Shown piece after piece: positions 28,783-39,070 of a stretch of 64,000 nt of DNA. Both the position numbers and the translations under genes were made by a program. Under the pieces are notes generated by a model. That model did no database searches. It saw nothing but the letters and a program-made list of their open reading frames with translations, and was not told where the DNA came from. The stretch lies in assembly GCF_964026475.1 (NCBI RefSeq), contig NZ_OZ032151.1, positions 1,364,001 through 1,428,000 on the forward strand, given 5' to 3'. This stretch comes from Candidatus Tisiphia endosymbiont of Nemotelus nigrinus. GTDB lineage: Bacteria > Pseudomonadota > Alphaproteobacteria > Rickettsiales > Rickettsiaceae. Within the stretch, counting starts at the first letter, position 1. The number at the start of each line of letters is the position of its first letter.

Positions 28783-29673
28783 TTGAGTAAATTCTCTGTA
28801 ACCAGTAATGGTAAAAGATACATTTTAAGAAAAAATGGTTCTATAGCCCGAAAACTTGAGTTTGACAGGAATAACCGAGTTAAAAAACTGGTGGCAAAGG
28901 TGGAAGAACGTAATATATATGTATCAACCCATAAGAAAGCAAAGCCAAAAACTGGTTTAAATAATATCCAAAAGATTGCTGAAGAATGGCGGATAGATAA
29001 ATTTATCAACCTAAAATTAGATGGCAACCAAATAGTGGTTGAAATTGATCAAGATAAGAAAAAAGAATTGTTTGCTCTCGATGGTTGTTATGCGATTGAA
29101 ACACAGATTGAGATTAGACACTGTTAACAAAGCTTATTTGATTGATGAATTAATGGATTTTTTAACAAAAATTAATAAGATTTTTGCCGGAATAGTATAC
29201 CTATTTCAAAAAAATCTTATAATTTGCAGCAAAAAAGACTTTATTCACCAATTAAATAAGCTTTGTTAACAGTGTCTAAACTGATGAGTAAAGAATTGGT
29301 TGATAAAGCCTACCATAATCTACATGAAGTAGAATCGAATTTTAGCAGTATGAAGACGGGATTGCTGGAAGTAAGGCCGATTTTTTTAAGGAAAAGCAAT
29401 AGAACAAAGGGACATGTATTTGTCTGTATGTTGGCATTAAAAATATGACACTATATGAAAAATAAGTTGAAATATGGTTGTGGAGTAACTAAGGATGGTA
29501 AATATAATGTGACCATTGAGGAAGCATTAAGAGAGTTGGATAAAATATGTTTTTTGTATTATACTATCAAAGGTTGTAAAGTAGCAAGATTATCAAAATT
29601 AAGCGAGTTTCAACAAAATTTGTTGAATTTATTTGATTTAACTATGCCCCAAATGATAAAATCTGTAAAATGA
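28783..29673 (+). pseudogene. IS1634-type DDE transposase, C-terminal part, split by a MITE and a stop codon
   Basis: Frame 1 reads RYILRKNGSIARKLEF... to ALDGCYAIETQIE. The 164-bp TA-MITE (29115-29278) then intervenes, and the frame resumes at LMSKELVDKAYHNLHEVESNF, continuing to RPIFLRKSNRTKGHVFVCMLALKI. A TGA (29446-29448) follows and the same frame continues HYMKNKLKYGC to IKSVK. Removing the MITE with one TA rejoins the two halves in frame (IEIKLMSKE). The VExxF...RPIF...GHVFxCxLAL tail is characteristic of IS1634/IS4-group transposases. The N-terminal half is missing. Confidence 0.85.
29115..29278. mobile_element. 164-bp TA-MITE, copy 2, inside a transposase pseudogene
   Basis: Same TAGACACTGTTAACAAAGCT inverted ends as at 6321-6484 and the same length, in the opposite orientation. 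Borders TA at 29115-29116 and 29277-29278. The empty site restored by removing it, GAGATTAAACTG, gives an open transposase frame, which fixes the target duplication as TA. Confidence 0.92.
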
Positions 29674-29754
29674 TAATGTATAGCCAGTAACTAAAATGTA
29701 AACTTTTGTCCTACACACCGCATAGCAACCCTACTTTAAAGCATAATTCTTGCT

Positions 29755-29960
29755 CATATTTATCTCGAAGACAAGTCGCGATGACGGTTGTTTGTTCTTA
29801 TAACCTAGCACTACAGTTGTAGACTGAATAAATTATAGAAAATTTGAGGGTTTTCTTTACAATATGGTTTCTAGTTTTTGAAATCTACAGCTGTAGTGTT
29901 AGGTTTCTTCGCAATGACATCTTGTACTTTTCTGCATGGCAATTTAAAATTGCCATGGGT
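29755..29960. repeat. Mixed repeat block with a CTACAGTTGTAG hairpin and a SHELL-2 right end
   Basis: 29802-29905 is an inverted repeat: AACCTAGCACTACAGTTGTA at left and its near complement TCTACAGCTGTAGTGTTAGG at right. A half copy, TACTACAGTTGTAGATTGAG, lies at 28769-28788 just left of the transposase relic, and CTACAACTGTAGTAC is near 3052. It is followed by CGCAATGAC and a worn SHELL-2 right half (GGCAATTTAAAATTGCCATG, 29938-29957). No gene is seen in 29674-29975. Confidence 0.55.
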
Positions 29961-29975
29961 TATGCATAAGATGAA

Positions 29976-32219
29976 TTAATTAAAGTACTTACGTTCTTTA
30001 GTTACTGTTTCATCTTCACTAGATGGTTTATTATTTTGCCATTTTTTAGCAGATTCACGTTTATTACCATTATTATCAGTGTTATCTTTATAAGGTTCAG
30101 ATTTATGATTATTTGTAACGTTTGGAATAGTGGTAGCGTCAATGTTTTTTATGGTTAATTTAGCTTTGCCTTTATTGTCAAAACCAATAAGTTTAACTTT
30201 TACTATATCCCCATGTTTTAAAACACTAGATACAGATTCAATACGTTCTTTTGATATCTCACTAATATGGATGAATCCATCACGATTACCTAAATAATTT
30301 ATAAATGCTCCAGAGTCTAATATTTTTACAACTGTTCCATTGAATATGCCACCAATTTCAGGCTCAATGGCAATTAACTTAATCTTGGCAATTGCCATAT
30401 CTAGCTTCTCTTTACCTACTGCCGAAACAGTTACATTACCATCATCACTTATGTCAATTTTAGCTGATGTTGTATCACAAATTTCACGTATTACTTTACC
30501 GCCAGGTCCTATAACATCTCTAATTTTGTCTTTATCAATTTTAAAGCTATGAATACAAGGGGCGTGTTGGCTGATATTGTTATTGGTTTTATTAATAGCC
30601 TTATCCATTTCTTGTAAAATATGAACACGACCAAGCTTTGCTTGAACTAAAGCATGTTTCATTATTTCAAATGTTACGCCAGATATTTTAATATCCATTT
30701 GTAGGGCGGTTATACCTTCTGTGCTACCAGCTACTTTAAAGTCCATATCTCCAAGATGATCTTCATCCCCAATAATATCAGATAAAACTATAAATTTATC
30801 ATCTTCTTTTATCAAACCCATAGCAATACCTGCTATAGAAGTTTTGATCGGTACTCCAGCATCCATAAGAGCCATTGAACTACCACAAACAGTGGCCATG
30901 GATGATGAGCCATTACAGGAGGTAATTTCTGATACCACCCTAATGGAATAAGGAAACTGTTCTTTAGTTGGCAACATGCGGTTAATGGCTCTCCATGCTA
31001 GTTTGCCATGCCCTATCTCTCTGCGACCAGGAGCTCTTACCGGGGTTGCCTCTCCTACTGAGTAAGGGGGGAAGATATAGTTGAGCATAAAACGCTCTTT
31101 ATATTCTCCGTCTAAACTATCAACAATTTGTTCATCTTGACCAGTTCCTAGGGTGGTGACTACTAAACTTTGTGTTTCTCCTCTAGTAAATAAGCTTGAA
31201 CCATGTGTTTTTGGCAGTATTGCAACTTCACAAGCTATGTTTCTTATATCTGTTGGTTTTCTACCATCTATACGAATATTTTTCTTTAATATGTCATGAC
31301 GTAGTACATCTGATTCTACTTCTTTGAGAGCGAATTCAATCTGAGCATTAGTGAGATTATTATTAGCAATATCTTCTGCAAAGTGCCGCTTAATTGTATC
31401 ATGTATTTGCTTTACCGCTAATAGTCTTTCTTGTTTTAATTTAATAGCGAAAGCATTTTTAATATCTTCTTGCACTATGCTACTAATTTGTTCTTTTAAG
31501 CTGGTAGGGAATAACTCGGTAGGCTGTATCTTAGCTTTCCCAGCAATTTTTGCTAAGTCATTAATCAATCCAATTACAGGCTGCAATGCCTTGTGACCAA
31601 ATTCAATAGCTTCTAACATTTGCTCTTCGGATAATAGATCAGCTTCAGACTCAACCATCATAACTGATGTGTCGGTTCCCGCCACTACTAAGTCCAATTT
31701 ACTGGTTTTCAACTGGTTAAAAGAAGGGTTTAGGATGAATTTACCATCTATCAAACCGACTCTGCTGGCTGCTACTATATGTTGGTATGGTGCTGCAGAT
31801 AAAGCTAATGCAGCGGATGCACCGATAATTGCTAATATATCACTATTACACTCAGGATCGTATGAAAGAACAGTACAAATTACTTGGGTTTCGTTAAGAA
31901 AAGCTGGGTGGAATAATGGTCTAATTGGTCGGTCGATCAAGCGTGAGACTAATACTTCTTTCTCTGACCCTTTACCTTCTCTTTTAAAAAAACCGCCCGG
32001 TATTTTACCAGCAGCAAATGCCATTTCTTTATAATGGACAGTAAGTGGAAAGAATCCTATCCCTTCTTTTGCTTCTTTGGCACTTACAGCAGTACACAAC
32101 AAGACAGTTTCTCCCATTTTTATCATAACTGCTCCATCAGCTTGGCGAGCAATTTTACCAGTTGTTAATTCAAGTGTTTTTCCACCGAATTCTATCGTTT
32201 TAGTTATTTCTTCAAACAT
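29976..32219 (-). CDS. pnp: Polyribonucleotide nucleotidyltransferase (PNPase)
   Basis: 3'-5' phosphorolytic exoribonuclease of mRNA turnover, a trimer. It has two RNase PH-like domains (first about 1-230, second about 310-545 with [20 protein letters not shown] and [15 protein letters not shown]), a KH domain ([11 protein letters not shown], about 560-570) and an S1 domain ([29 protein letters not shown], about 625-655), then a polar tail. Length 747 is full. It lies downstream of rpsO and a hairpin, the classical rpsO-pnp order. Confidence 0.97.
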   Translation of the reverse strand: MFEEITKTIEFGGKTLELTTGKIARQADGAVMIKMGETVLLCTAVSAKEAKEGIGFFPLTVHYKEMAFAAGKIPGGFFKREGKGSEKEVLVSRLIDRPIRPLFHPAFLNETQVICTVLSYDPECNSDILAIIGASAALALSAAPYQHIVAASRVGLIDGKFILNPSFNQLKTSKLDLVVAGTDTSVMMVESEADLLSEEQMLEAIEFGHKALQPVIGLINDLAKIAGKAKIQPTELFPTSLKEQISSIVQEDIKNAFAIKLKQERLLAVKQIHDTIKRHFAEDIANNNLTNAQIEFALKEVESDVLRHDILKKNIRIDGRKPTDIRNIACEVAILPKTHGSSLFTRGETQSLVVTTLGTGQDEQIVDSLDGEYKERFMLNYIFPPYSVGEATPVRAPGRREIGHGKLAWRAINRMLPTKEQFPYSIRVVSEITSCNGSSSMATVCGSSMALMDAGVPIKTSIAGIAMGLIKEDDKFIVLSDIIGDEDHLGDMDFKVAGSTEGITALQMDIKISGVTFEIMKHALVQAKLGRVHILQEMDKAINKTNNNISQHAPCIHSFKIDKDKIRDVIGPGGKVIREICDTTSAKIDISDDGNVTVSAVGKEKLDMAIAKIKLIAIEPEIGGIFNGTVVKILDSGAFINYLGNRDGFIHISEISKERIESVSSVLKHGDIVKVKLIGFDNKGKAKLTIKNIDATTIPNVTNNHKSEPYKDNTDNNGNKRESAKKWQNNKPSSEDETVTKERKYFN

Positions 32220-32237
32220 TCTTTTTCCTATTTAATT

Positions 32238-32282
32238 AACAAAAAAACCCGGCTAATTTTTTGATTTTTTATCCGGGTTTTA
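32238..32282 (-). terminator. Rho-independent terminator or attenuator between rpsO and pnp
   Basis: Minus strand: AAAACCCGGAT, an A+T-rich loop, then GCCGGGTTTTTTTG. The CCCGG/CCGGG stem with flanking A and T runs makes an intrinsic terminator after rpsO. Since pnp follows at once, partial readthrough or an own pnp promoter is needed. The A run on the other side could let it work in both directions, but no plus-strand gene needs it. Confidence 0.75.
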
Positions 32283-32284
32283 TT

Positions 32285-32554
32285 TTATTTTCTTATTCCT
32301 AGTTTATTAATCAACGACAAATATCTGCTTAAACTTTGTTTCTTGATGTAATCTAATAATCGACGCCTACGACCAACTAACATTAATAATCCTCTCCTTG
32401 AGGAAAAATCTTTGTGATTAGTTTTAAAATGCTCTGTTAAGTTGCTAATTCTTTCAGTTAGAATTGCACATTGCACTTCACTAGAACCAGTATCATTTTC
32501 TTTAGTAGCATATTCTGTAATTAATTGTTGCTTACGCTGTGCTGTAACCGACAT
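32285..32554 (-). CDS. rpsO: 30S ribosomal protein S15
   Basis: S15 binds 16S rRNA helices 20-22 in the platform. The 89-residue protein is full length and typical: [48 protein letters not shown]. It follows truB with a 20-bp gap and precedes pnp, the common truB-rpsO-pnp order. Confidence 0.97.
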   Translation of the reverse strand: MSVTAQRKQQLITEYATKENDTGSSEVQCAILTERISNLTEHFKTNHKDFSSRRGLLMLVGRRRRLLDYIKKQSLSRYLSLINKLGIRK

Positions 32555-32574
32555 CAGTAATCTCCATGTTTATT

Positions 32575-33498
32575 TTATAGGTTAAATACTCGTAAAGAAT
32601 TAAAGCAATTTTCACTCAAGCTACCAATTGCTAAAAGGGAGTTTTGGTATCGAATCCAAACTAATTCAATCTTTTCAAGGCAATCAAAATAGCATTTCTG
32701 ACCATAAATAATTTTTTTAGCTTGGTCAGTAGTAGCATCAAGTACCAGGATGTCGTCCAGTACTGCTTCAATCTTTATGCTTTTTTCTTCAAGGAATTTC
32801 TTTGTTCCTTGGTTTTGTACATCAAGTTCTGATAATTTAATAGCATTGCTTGCTGTAAATATTCCAACCTTAGTACGCTGTAATTCTAACACAAATGCTA
32901 AACTTTGCAAGGATAAAGCAATATCTTCTGCTAGGGTTCTTACATACGTACCTTTAGAGCATTCTACCTTATAGGTAGCTTGGTTATTTTGATGGTTAAA
33001 ATTGACACATTCTAGATTATATATTTCAATATTCCTAGGGGTTAATTCGACAGTCAAATTTTCTCGTGCTAATTTATAGGATCTAATACCGTTAACTTTT
33101 ATAGCAGAAAAGGCAGGAGGACGTTGTGTAATTGTACCTATGAATTTTTTACAGATATTATGGCAATCGTTTTCGTTAGGAATATAATCAGTAACGCCTA
33201 TCACTTTACCCGAGGCATCTGCTGTATCAGTTTGTTTGCCAAACTGTAAGGTAAAAATATAGGTTTTCTTTGCATCTACCAGAATTCGTACTAACTTTGT
33301 TGCCTCACCAATTGCTAAAGGTAGTACACCTTCCGCTTCAACATCTAAGGTTCCACAATGACCAACTTTAGCTCCTGCAAGGTTTCTCTTAACTATAGAA
33401 ACAAGCTTTGCTGAGCTGATGCCTTTAGGTTTATAGATATTAAGCCAATAAGCGATTTTTACAGGAAGTCTATTATTATGATAAAACATCATTAGCAT
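32575..33498 (-). CDS. truB: tRNA pseudouridine(55) synthase TruB
   Basis: Makes pseudouridine 55 in the T loop of tRNAs. Motifs: [15 protein letters not shown], then [24 protein letters not shown] with the catalytic aspartate in [34 protein letters not shown] and [15 protein letters not shown]. The C-terminal domain (about 240-307) is divergent. The start ATG 33498 is followed by two more ATGs in the next codons, so the exact start is uncertain by three residues. Confidence 0.94.
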   Translation of the reverse strand: MLMMFYHNNRLPVKIAYWLNIYKPKGISSAKLVSIVKRNLAGAKVGHCGTLDVEAEGVLPLAIGEATKLVRILVDAKKTYIFTLQFGKQTDTADASGKVIGVTDYIPNENDCHNICKKFIGTITQRPPAFSAIKVNGIRSYKLARENLTVELTPRNIEIYNLECVNFNHQNNQATYKVECSKGTYVRTLAEDIALSLQSLAFVLELQRTKVGIFTASNAIKLSELDVQNQGTKKFLEEKSIKIEAVLDDILVLDATTDQAKKIIYGQKCYFDCLEKIELVWIRYQNSLLAIGSLSENCFNSLRVFNL

Positions 33499-33545
33499 TC
33501 CTTTAGGTACAGTTTGTATTGATCTGAAATAGAAAGTTTATAATA

Positions 33546-33696
33546 TATACTCGATGAAAATCAAGAATTGCGTTGTCGTTATTCAAGTTCTGCGGTACTC
33601 ACGTACTAAATGTACTTTCCGCTCCTCGACTTGAATACTCCTAGCACTTCTTGATTTTGTTCTTTGTCTACCAACTTTTCAATTCATTTGAGTATA
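33546..33696. repeat. TATACTCAAAT palindrome, copy 3 (degenerate)
   Basis: Left TATACTCGATGAAAATCAAG, right CAATTCATTTGAGTATA; the middle has GCGGTACTCACGTACTAAAT. It is of the same family as 6306-6594 and 10724-10840. It fills much of the gap between truB and ntrX; 33700-33875 is A+T-rich and probably holds the ntrX promoter. Confidence 0.7.
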
Positions 33697-33875
33697 CTTA
33701 ACTTTCCGATTCCTTCAACAACATAGTAATTGTAACATTGTATTAGTTAGGAGTATGATATAACTCAGCTTAGCTATATAGTTGATTATGTGGCAAAAAT
33801 GTTATAAAAATTAGTTGATTTCTTTTATATTAGCTATTAACCTATAATTTCAATAATTAGTTTTAGGAAAATTTG

Positions 33876-35291
33876 ATGTCCATAGATGTTCTTGTCGTTG
33901 ATGATGAAGCAGATATTAGAGATTTAGTCTCAGATATTTTAAAGGAAGAGGGTTTTACTACCAAGGCTGCTGCTAATAGTGTTCAAGCTTTTAAAATACT
34001 CCAAGAGAGAACTCCAGCAGCGATTATTTTAGATATTTGGCTGCAGGGTAGTGAACTTGATGGACTTGGGATTTTGGAAATAGTAAAAAAACGTTACCCT
34101 CTAATGCCTGTGATAATTATTAGTGGACATGGTACTATTGAAACGGCAGTAAATGCTATCAAAATGGGTGCCTATGACTATCTAGAAAAACCGTTTAGTC
34201 ATGATAAGTTAGTGATTTTGTTAAAAAGAGCCTGTGAGGCAACTAAATTAAAACGTGAAAATCTTGATCTAAAATCAAAGGTTATTGATAAAACTGAGCT
34301 TATAGGCAACTCCCACATTACCACCAAACTTAAATCTGACATTGAAAAAGCTGCTTTATCTACTAGTAGAATACTTATTCAAGGCAAAATTGGTAGTGGT
34401 AAAGAACTAGCTGCTCGGTTAATTCATAAAAAATCAAAAAGGGCTAATGCACCTTTTGTAATTTTTAGTCCAGTATGTATGGATCCTGAGCGTATTCATC
34501 AAGAGTTATTTGAAGGAATAAATAACCATGGTGTTAAACGTCCTTCGATATTAGAAGTAGCAAATAACGCCACTTTGTACATAGATGAGATTAGTGGTTT
34601 ACCAGTTTCAGTACAAGTAAAATTACTTAAATTTTTGCAAGAACAAATGTTTCATAAGCCAGGAAGTAAACCAATAAGACTAGATATAAGGATTATTGCT
34701 GCAACTTCTAATATTATACAAGAAGAGATAAGTAAAGGTGAACTGCTGGAGGATTTATATCATCGATTAAATGTTATTTCTCTAAAAGTTCCGTCTTTAT
34801 ATGATAGAAAAGATGATATGTCTGCATTAGTAAAGTATTTTGTTAGACAACTTTCTAAGTTTTCTGGTTTAAAAGCCCGTGAATTTTCTGATGAGACCAT
34901 TGCAGCTTTTCAAGTTTATAGTTGGCCAGGTAATATAAGGCAATTACGTAATGTAATAGAGTGGACTTTAATTATGAATCCATTATCTTCAAATAGTAAT
35001 CAAATGATCAAGCCAACTATGATACCGCCAGAAATTCTAGTTAATGGTTCTGGGCCTACAAAGCAGGAAGATAATGTTGATATAATGATCATGCCGTTAA
35101 GAGAAGCAAGGGAGATTTTTGAAAGACAATATTTATCTACTCAAATGCATCGATTTAATAATAATATTTCTAAAACTTCTGCCTTTGTAGGTATGGAACG
35201 TTCAGCTTTACATCGTAAATTGAAATTACTCAATTTACATATTCCTACTAATAAATTTAATGATGAGGATTTTCATGACCATTACGAATAA
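33876..35291 (+). CDS. ntrX: NtrX-type response regulator
   Basis: Two-component regulator paired with NtrY in Rickettsiales. Receiver domain 1-120 with phospho-acceptor D53 (IILDIW), an AAA+ central domain with GKIGSGKE (Walker A-like) and LYIDEISGL (Walker B), and a Fis-type helix-turn-helix tail ([21 protein letters not shown]). The GAFTGA loop that touches sigma-54 is absent: the stretch reads [22 protein letters not shown]. Sigma-54 activation is thus unlikely, in line with Rickettsiales lacking rpoN. ATG 33876 is preferred over the TTG one codon before. The bioY start overlaps its 3' end by 17 bases. Confidence 0.92.
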   Translation: MSIDVLVVDDEADIRDLVSDILKEEGFTTKAAANSVQAFKILQERTPAAIILDIWLQGSELDGLGILEIVKKRYPLMPVIIISGHGTIETAVNAIKMGAYDYLEKPFSHDKLVILLKRACEATKLKRENLDLKSKVIDKTELIGNSHITTKLKSDIEKAALSTSRILIQGKIGSGKELAARLIHKKSKRANAPFVIFSPVCMDPERIHQELFEGINNHGVKRPSILEVANNATLYIDEISGLPVSVQVKLLKFLQEQMFHKPGSKPIRLDIRIIAATSNIIQEEISKGELLEDLYHRLNVISLKVPSLYDRKDDMSALVKYFVRQLSKFSGLKAREFSDETIAAFQVYSWPGNIRQLRNVIEWTLIMNPLSSNSNQMIKPTMIPPEILVNGSGPTKQEDNVDIMIMPLREAREIFERQYLSTQMHRFNNNISKTSAFVGMERSALHRKLKLLNLHIPTNKFNDEDFHDHYE

Positions 35292-35853
35292 GAAAATTTT
35301 ACCAAGTTTGATAGTAAATAACTATGTTGTAATTGCTAAGGTAATGATGGGGGTAGCCGCTCTGTTTGCTGGAGCACAAATTGTTATTCCTCTCAAGCCA
35401 GTACTGATATCCATGCAAACGGTGGTGATTAGTATTATTGCTTTTACTTATAGCCCAAGACTTAGTTTTGCTACGGTTTTAGTTTATATTACAGCTGGCA
35501 TAGTAGGGTTGCCAATGTTTCTCAAAATGTCAGGTGGCTTACATTATTTTCTTGGGGCAACAGGTGGTTACCTGACAGGATATTTAATCGCAGCTCCTAT
35601 AATGAGTATACTTAAAAGTAAGTTTTCTAAAGAGTTTACCGGAACATACTCACGTCATTTGAGTATGTTTTGTGCTTGTCTTATAGGACACATTATAATT
35701 TACTTTTTGGGAGTTAGTTGGTTAGCAACAATTATAGGAGTTAAACAGGCTATTTATAGCGGGTTTATAATATTTATACCGACCGGCTTAGTAAAAATCC
35801 TAGTATTTTCTTCTATATATTCTTATATAAAAGGCAGCAAGAATGTTTTATGA
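35275..35853 (+). CDS. bioY: Biotin transporter substrate-binding component BioY
   Basis: S component of an ECF-type vitamin transporter, taking up biotin; an auxotroph needs it. Six hydrophobic segments; [43 protein letters not shown] and the GxxxWL region ([12 protein letters not shown]) are BioY-like. ATG 35275 follows GATGAGGA, so this start is preferred to the ATG at 35260; it overlaps the ntrX stop. No ATPase or EcfT gene is adjacent, so it acts alone or shares a module elsewhere. The lipoprotein gene overlaps its 3' end by 11 bases. Confidence 0.9.
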   Translation: MTITNKKILPSLIVNNYVVIAKVMMGVAALFAGAQIVIPLKPVLISMQTVVISIIAFTYSPRLSFATVLVYITAGIVGLPMFLKMSGGLHYFLGATGGYLTGYLIAAPIMSILKSKFSKEFTGTYSRHLSMFCACLIGHIIIYFLGVSWLATIIGVKQAIYSGFIIFIPTGLVKILVFSSIYSYIKGSKNVL

Positions 35854-37636
35854 AATACTCAAATTCTTTAAATCATTTAAGTATCTCAAAATAAGATTAA
35901 TTATTATAACTTTGCTTTTATTCCTTACCGGTTGTTTGGATTCTTCAAGAGATGCAAATGGTTTGTTATCTAATAGTCAGAGTCTTATTATTAGGAATTA
36001 TATAGCAGAGCAGAATAAAAATAAGCTACCAGTAAATATTAAGAATAAATTTGGTTCAAACTTGAGAGGCTTGAAGATAGTAGGTGTTAAACTGATAAAT
36101 GAGGATCTTTCTGGCGTTGATTTAAGTCTCTGTGAAATATCACGGGTAGATTTTTCAGGAGCAAATTTTGAGAATGCATTCTTAGCAAAGTCTATAATTC
36201 AGGAAAGTGATCTCTCTAGTGCTATATTAAAAAACATATCAGCTTATGAGTCAGATTTTCAAGCATCGATATTTGAAAATGCCCATTTGGAAAATAGTAA
36301 TTTTGTTCAATCAAATTTTGAGGATACAGATTTTATTAAGGCTAATTTAGAAAATGTTAATTTTGAAAATGCCAAGCTTACTAAAGCTGTATTTGACGAT
36401 GCTATTATCAGTAAATCTAATTTTCAGAAAAGCAATTTAGTAGAAAGTAGTTTTAAAAAAGCAGCTATATCACATTCTATTTTTTATGGTACAGATTTGC
36501 GGCAAATATTAGCTAATTATGTCAATATAACTGATTGTTATTGTGAGTCTGTAGATCTAACGGGAGCAGATTTTACTGGAGCTATTATTAACAATTCAGA
36601 TTTTACTCATGCTATTACTAATCAGGCTCAATTAAAAAATATAAAGCTTACTAACTCGTTATTTTCTTTTTCTTCTTTTCAGTCTACAAATTTTTCCAAC
36701 GCAATTATTGAAAGTTGTAATTTTGAAAATAGCAATTTTAATAATGTACAATTAAAGCAAGTACAAATTCAAAATAGTATGATGGATAATGCTCACTTTA
36801 ATGATACTAGTATACAGTATCTATCAATAAAGAATTGCCATAGCATTTTGCTTAAGTTAAATAAAATTAATATTGCTAATGCTGATATTGAGAATAGTAA
36901 TCTTGCCAGTACATTATTGAATAATAGTTCTGTCAAACAATCAACTATTATTAATTCTGATTTAACCAGTAGTGAGTTAATAAACTCTAATTTCTCTAAC
37001 ACTCAATTTAATAAGGTAAATTTTACCAAAACACTTATACAAAATACTGTTTTAAATGGGGTAAAGTTTGTTAATAACTATTTCTATCAGATAGCTATCA
37101 TAAATTCAGATTTATCAGAAGTAATTTTTGATAGTTCGCCAATCGTAAATTCTCAATTAAATAATGTGAGATATAAAGATACTAATTTTATTAATTCAGA
37201 TTTCAATAGAAATATTGTATTAAATAATCAGGACTTTTATAAATTTAAGTCGGTAAATACTATATATTCTGTAAAAGATTTAGAGCAGGTGAAAGACTTA
37301 TCAAATATCAATTTACAAGGTTTAAATTTGTTAGGTATGGTATTTAACCAAACTATTTTCTCAGATTCCGTTCTTAAAGGGGTTGATTTATCTAATGCTG
37401 TAATTCATAGTTGTGTATTACAGAATACTGATCTAACTATGACAAATTTAAGTGGTGCAGATTTCAGTAAATCGTCGCTTATTGGTAGCAATTTAGAATC
37501 TGCTAAACTTTATAATACAAATTTTAATGATACTGATTTAACAAATGTTAATTTTATCAGAGCTTTTGTTAGTAAAATATCTTTAGTTAATGCAAAGCTA
37601 GATGGCACCAGAGGGCTTGATGGTTCAGAGCAGTAG
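35843..37636 (+). CDS. Pentapeptide-repeat-type lipoprotein
   Basis: A 597-residue envelope protein. Residues 1-31 form a lipoprotein signal (LLLFLTGC, lipidated C31). From about residue 75 to 590 it is built of roughly one hundred five-residue units with the A(D/N)LXX or N(S/T)XFxx rhythm (for example GANFENAFLAKSIIQESDLS, FENAHLENSNFVQSNFEDTD). These should stack as a right-handed quadrilateral beta helix. The isoleucine- and asparagine-rich middle drifts from the A(D/N)LXX consensus. Function unknown: exposed rod, decoy or adhesin are all possible. The first 14 codons overlap a TTCTTTAAATCATTTAAGTA tract resembling the right arm of the TATACTCAAAT palindrome. Confidence 0.85.
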   Translation: MFYEILKFFKSFKYLKIRLIIITLLLFLTGCLDSSRDANGLLSNSQSLIIRNYIAEQNKNKLPVNIKNKFGSNLRGLKIVGVKLINEDLSGVDLSLCEISRVDFSGANFENAFLAKSIIQESDLSSAILKNISAYESDFQASIFENAHLENSNFVQSNFEDTDFIKANLENVNFENAKLTKAVFDDAIISKSNFQKSNLVESSFKKAAISHSIFYGTDLRQILANYVNITDCYCESVDLTGADFTGAIINNSDFTHAITNQAQLKNIKLTNSLFSFSSFQSTNFSNAIIESCNFENSNFNNVQLKQVQIQNSMMDNAHFNDTSIQYLSIKNCHSILLKLNKINIANADIENSNLASTLLNNSSVKQSTIINSDLTSSELINSNFSNTQFNKVNFTKTLIQNTVLNGVKFVNNYFYQIAIINSDLSEVIFDSSPIVNSQLNNVRYKDTNFINSDFNRNIVLNNQDFYKFKSVNTIYSVKDLEQVKDLSNINLQGLNLLGMVFNQTIFSDSVLKGVDLSNAVIHSCVLQNTDLTMTNLSGADFSKSSLIGSNLESAKLYNTNFNDTDLTNVNFIRAFVSKISLVNAKLDGTRGLDGSEQ

Positions 37637-37760
37637 TAAAAATATAAAGTTAAGAGTTAACTACATCATAAGTTGTGGTCATTATTATGCTTGTTATAAT
37701 TAACTCATGTATGGAACTACCCAAAATAGCTCAATTAGAAACCTTCACAGCCTAAATTAT

Positions 37761-38408
37761 ATGCGTAAACTAATACAGTTAATAAAATGGGAATATTTAA
37801 TTCAAAATCGTATTAATAATCTTAGTAAATATCTATTTATATTTTTTTTATTTTGTATTTTCAGTGCTGCTTTAATTAATGACCAAGCGGATATTAAAAA
37901 ATTTGGAGTTATTTTTTCAGTAATTGTTTTACCGATAGCTCTAACTGGCTTTTCTAGTCTAATATTTCAGCAAGATGTCGAGGATGGAAGTTTGGAGTTA
38001 CTATTATCTAACTTCAATGAGAGCGAAATTATTGCCGCTAAATTAATTGCCATAATTTTTAGTTCCCTCACTAGTGTTCTATTAAATATGCCAATAATTT
38101 ATATTATATTCGATCTCGACATGCTAACAGTAAGATATCTTTTTATCAATCTGACTCTACTATTAATTTTGTCTAGTAGCCTATTAGTTTTAATTGGAGC
38201 TGTTCAAAGCTATTTTAGGTCAAATACTAATCTACTAGCAATATTAATCATGCCGCTACTAATACCCAACATAATATTTAGCGGTCTTGTTTTACAAAAT
38301 TTTGATAATATAAATCTAATTTTTGTTATGATTGGTGTCGATATGCTCCTTGTACCAATCATATTTTATCTCTCATCCTATCTAATTAAGAATATTTACA
38401 ACATTTAA
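37761..38408 (+). CDS. ccmB: Haem exporter permease CcmB
   Basis: Membrane subunit of the CcmAB ABC system needed for c-type cytochrome maturation. Six hydrophobic segments; the phrase FQQDVEDGSLELLLSNFNESEIIAAKL after the second segment is CcmB-like (usually FxxDxxDGSLEQLLL). ATG 37761 (MRKLIQLIKWEY) is preferred; an in-frame ATG at 37707 would add 18 unrelated residues. ccmA is not adjacent; ccmC is at 59948-60649, so the ccm genes are scattered, as is usual in Rickettsiales. Confidence 0.88.
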   Translation: MRKLIQLIKWEYLIQNRINNLSKYLFIFFLFCIFSAALINDQADIKKFGVIFSVIVLPIALTGFSSLIFQQDVEDGSLELLLSNFNESEIIAAKLIAIIFSSLTSVLLNMPIIYIIFDLDMLTVRYLFINLTLLLILSSSLLVLIGAVQSYFRSNTNLLAILIMPLLIPNIIFSGLVLQNFDNINLIFVMIGVDMLLVPIIFYLSSYLIKNIYNI

Positions 38409-38520
38409 TTTTTATTATACACCATACTGCCCCTTGCACTAATAAAAAAATTGTTATTTTGTTACAATTCATGTAATTTCTAATCGTAGATTTTTTAACC
38501 ATTTTTCGGTAGTTATATAT

Positions 38521-38967
38521 ATGTGGCAAGCTTTAAGAAGACTAATAGCAGCTAATCCTATGGGGGTGTTTTTATGGAGTATCATAGCCAAATGGTATGT
38601 TATGATAGCTGTTGCGTCTCTGGTAGTACTATTTTGGGTAGCTAAGGGACTTGAGAAAGTTGGGCTTATAAACTATGTAACCACTGCTACAACTGAAATT
38701 CTTGATACGTCCAAATCAATTGCCCAGCACTGCACTCCCAAATTAGGTCCCAATTTTGAAAGTTTAACCAATTTCTGGAAATGTTTAGGAGATCCTCCAA
38801 AATACGAGGTTCATGACGAAATAACCGGCGAGAAAACTTTAGAGGATGGATTAAAGAAGTTATTGCCTAACGATGGAACTGTACCGGAAATGTTACCTTA
38901 TCGTAATCCTTATGATTCTCCTGAGAATTCTAATGATAGTAATGACAAATCAACTGATGGTAAGTAA
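38521..38967 (+). CDS. Small membrane protein upstream of petABC (DUF2670-like)
   Basis: A 148-residue protein with one strong membrane helix (about 27-45, WYVMIAVASLVVLFWVA), a middle with two cysteines (C69, C87) and a polar, acidic tail (SPENSNDSNDKSTDGK). It resembles DUF2670, known from Rickettsiales, which has no assigned function. It is encoded in the same direction as petA, 103 bp upstream, so it may be an accessory of complex III; this is inference from position. No catalytic motif is visible. Confidence 0.65.
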   Translation: MWQALRRLIAANPMGVFLWSIIAKWYVMIAVASLVVLFWVAKGLEKVGLINYVTTATTEILDTSKSIAQHCTPKLGPNFESLTNFWKCLGDPPKYEVHDEITGEKTLEDGLKKLLPNDGTVPEMLPYRNPYDSPENSNDSNDKSTDGK

Positions 38968-39006
38968 GAATAATAGAGCATATACTGCTTTAATCTTAAG
39001 CTGTCC

Positions 39007-39035
39007 TTGATATTTTGTTACTTTTATAGTAGAAT
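39007..39035 (+). promoter_or_regulatory. Sigma-70-type promoter for petABC
   Basis: TTGATA (39007-39012), a 17-bp spacer and TAGAAT (39030-39035), placed 36 bp before the petA start. Only one mismatch to each consensus hexamer. It supports petABC having its own promoter, distinct from the gene upstream. Confidence 0.5.
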
Positions 39036-39070
39036 ATCACGTATATATCTATAATTATACTGATTGTTTT

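Noticed and set aside
35644..35668. Imperfect palindrome ACATACTCA...TGAGTATGT within bioY, similar to the TATACTCAAAT repeat
   Set aside because: Only nine bases per arm match, the encoded residues fall in a normal BioY loop with no extra length, and nothing shows an insertion.
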